From contig JABMOP010000422.1 in the NCBI GenBank assembly GCA_013204125.1, positions 1 through 7,916 of the forward strand: a DNA stretch of 7,916 nt. Direction: 5' to 3'. The notes under the pieces are model-generated. The model made no database searches. It saw only the letters and a program-made list of their open reading frames with translations, and was not told where the DNA came from. Origin of the DNA: Rhodospirillales bacterium (lineage in GTDB: Bacteria > Pseudomonadota > Alphaproteobacteria > Rhodospirillales > UBA2165). Position numbers and translations under genes: made by a program. Each line of letters starts with the position of its first letter. The stretch's first letter is position 1. Shown here one piece after another: positions 6,374-7,916 of the stretch.

Positions 6374-7916
6374 AACTGTCGATCACTTTTTTGATGCCGG
6401 CTTTCTCGAACGCCACTTGCAGTTTGTTGCCATCGGCGGCCAGCACCTTGCCGTAGCCGAATTTTTGATGAAATACGCGGGCGCCTTCGGCAAAGGTGGA
6501 ATTTGTCTGGGACGCCGGCACCAACCAGGCTTCGCCTTCAATCACGGTGCCGTCGCTTGCATGGCCGCGGCGCTTCGGAGATTGCTGGGGGCCGTCGAAT
6601 TTGAACGCGCCGGGCGCTTCGCGAAACCCACCCCTTTTTTCGCCGAGGCCGCCGGCGAAGGGATTATCGCCATTTTCCTCGACGTGTTCGGCGGGCAGCT
6701 CGTTGATAAAGCGCGACGGCAGCGCATTTTGCCACTGATTATAAATACGCCGGTTGGCGGCGAAGGTAATGGTCGCTTCGATACGAGCGCGGGTTAGCCC
6801 GACATAGGCGAGCCGGCGCTCTTCTTCCAGCCCCTTCAAGCCTTCTTCATCGAGGCTGCGCTGATGCGGAAACAACCCTTCTTCCCAGCCGGGCAGAAAC
6901 ACCGTATCAAACTCCAAGCCCTTGGCCGCGTGTAGGGTCATCAAATTAACTTTGGCGTCGCTGGTGTTTTCCGTCGTTTCCATGACAAGGGAGACATGTT
7001 CCAGAAACCCTTGCAGGTTTTCGAACTCTTCCAGCCCGGAAACCAATTCCCGTAAATTTTCCAGCCGTCCCGGCGCTTCGGGTGTTTTATCGTGCATCCA
7101 CATTTCCGTATAGCCGCTTTCTTCCAATATCACGGCGGCAAGCTCGGCGTGGGGCAGGCTCTCCAAATTGGACCGCCAGCGTTCGAAATCTTCGATCAAG
7201 GATGACAGGGTGGAACGCGCCTTTGGCCGCAATTCATCGGTTTCTGAAATCAGCCGTGCCGCATCATAGAGCGGTATTTGGTTGGCGCGGGCCAGATGAT
7301 GCACGGCTTGTAAGGTGGCCTGGCCGAGCCCACGCTTCGGCACATTAACAATACGTTCGAACGCCAGGTCATCGTCCTGGCTCATGACCACCCTTAGGTA
7401 AGCAATCGCGTCGCGGGCTTCCTGGCGCTCATAAAATCTTGGGCCGCCGATCACGCGGCAGGGAATGGCAAGGGTGAACAGCCGCTCTTCAAAGGCGCGG
7501 ATCTGAAATCCGGCGCGCACAAGCACCGCCATCTGATCCAGGTCGCAGCCTTTGGATTGGCGCGCTTCAATTTCATCGCAAATGACGCGGGCTTCTTCTT
7601 CGCCGTCCCAGACACCCCGCAACCCAACCTTTTGGCCTTCTTCGGTGCCGGTCCACAAAGTCTTGCCCAAACGTCCTTCGTTATGGGCTATCAGGTGCGA
7701 AGCGGCGGCCAGGATATGCGGGGTCGAACGATAATTCTGTTCCAGGCGAACAATTGTGGCGCCTTTGAAATCTTTCTCAAAGCGCAGGATATTGCCGACC
7801 TCGGCGCCGCGCCAGGAATAGATGGATTGGTCGTCATCGCCGACGCAGCAGATATTGCGGTGTTCCGCCGCCAACAGCCTCAGCCATAGATACTGTGCAA
7901 CATTTGTATCCTGATA
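6357..7916 (-). CDS. uvrD: UvrD/PcrA-type superfamily 1 DNA helicase (N-terminus beyond the window)
   Basis: This is an ATP-dependent 3'-5' DNA helicase used in nucleotide-excision and mismatch repair and in removing stalled complexes. The frame is open to the right edge. The apparent start at 7874 is an internal TTG (Leu), because YQDTN at the edge is the end of helicase motif II (DEYQDTN). About 519 residues are visible of a usual 720-780; the Walker A region and motif Ia are outside. Motifs in order are III (VGDDDQSIYSWRGAE, about 7800-7844), IV (LEQNYRST), V (VNLMTLHAAKGLEF, about 6920-6960) and VI (RLAYVGLTRAR, about 6783-6816). The last 45 residues (GARVFHQKFGYGKVLAADGNK and on) resemble the C-terminal Tudor-like domain that binds RNA polymerase in PcrA/UvrD. 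A low-complexity linker precedes it. The gene ends inside prmA. UvrD and PcrA cannot be told apart here. Confidence 0.95.
   Translation of the reverse strand, partial: YQDTNVAQYLWLRLLAAEHRNICCVGDDDQSIYSWRGAEVGNILRFEKDFKGATIVRLEQNYRSTPHILAAASHLIAHNEGRLGKTLWTGTEEGQKVGLRGVWDGEEEARVICDEIEARQSKGCDLDQMAVLVRAGFQIRAFEERLFTLAIPCRVIGGPRFYERQEARDAIAYLRVVMSQDDDLAFERIVNVPKRGLGQATLQAVHHLARANQIPLYDAARLISETDELRPKARSTLSSLIEDFERWRSNLESLPHAELAAVILEESGYTEMWMHDKTPEAPGRLENLRELVSGLEEFENLQGFLEHVSLVMETTENTSDAKVNLMTLHAAKGLEFDTVFLPGWEEGLFPHQRSLDEEGLKGLEEERRLAYVGLTRARIEATITFAANRRIYNQWQNALPSRFINELPAEHVEENGDNPFAGGLGEKRGGFREAPGAFKFDGPQQSPKRRGHASDGTVIEGEAWLVPASQTNSTFAEGARVFHQKFGYGKVLAADGNKLQVAFEKAGIKKVIDSFVEPA

Noticed and set aside
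1..7916. CRISPR arrays, tRNA or rRNA genes, insertion sequences, prophage or defence genes
   Set aside because: I saw no spaced direct repeats, cloverleaf sequences, transposase or phage-type proteins; nearly every base lies in recognised housekeeping or transport genes.

Overview
The window is a stretch of ordinary bacterial chromosome. It is dense with genes, fairly GC-rich, has short intergenic gaps and shows no mobile element, RNA gene or CRISPR array. An alphaproteobacterium, possibly of the Rhodospirillales type, is the best inference. The reasons are the complete tripartite tricarboxylate (TTT) transporter set, the uvrD-prmA adjacency, and an adrenodoxin-reductase-type ferredoxin reductase next to a Nu-class glutathione transferase. 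No taxonomic marker gene is present to settle it.

Plus strand, 1-1584: the C-terminal two thirds of an FprA/adrenodoxin-reductase-like ferredoxin-NADP+ reductase is cut by the left window edge. After 32 bases comes a complete YfcG-like glutathione S-transferase. Both are redox proteins and may be co-transcribed.

Minus strand, 7916 down to 1595: six genes run in one direction. First is an UvrD/PcrA-type DNA helicase that lacks its N-terminal part at the right edge. Its last 17 bases overlap prmA, the ribosomal protein L11 methyltransferase, which starts at TTG. After a 102-base gap comes a TTT transporter operon in the order tctC (periplasmic solute-binding protein), tctB (small membrane subunit) and tctA (large permease). 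The last gene is a dienelactone-hydrolase-family enzyme, 48 bases after tctA. It is broken by a one-base frameshift that separates the nucleophile Cys from the Asp and His of the triad. It meets the GST gene tail to tail, with 10 bases between the two stop codons.

Working model: TctC captures a carboxylate in the periplasm, TctA/TctB import it with an ion gradient, and the hydrolase may act on it or on a derived lactone or ester. The substrate cannot be read from sequence. The most useful observations are the hydrolase frameshift, a strong hairpin between tctC and tctB, and departures from usual signature residues in TctC, TctA and the hydrolase. I found no convincing undescribed multi-gene system.
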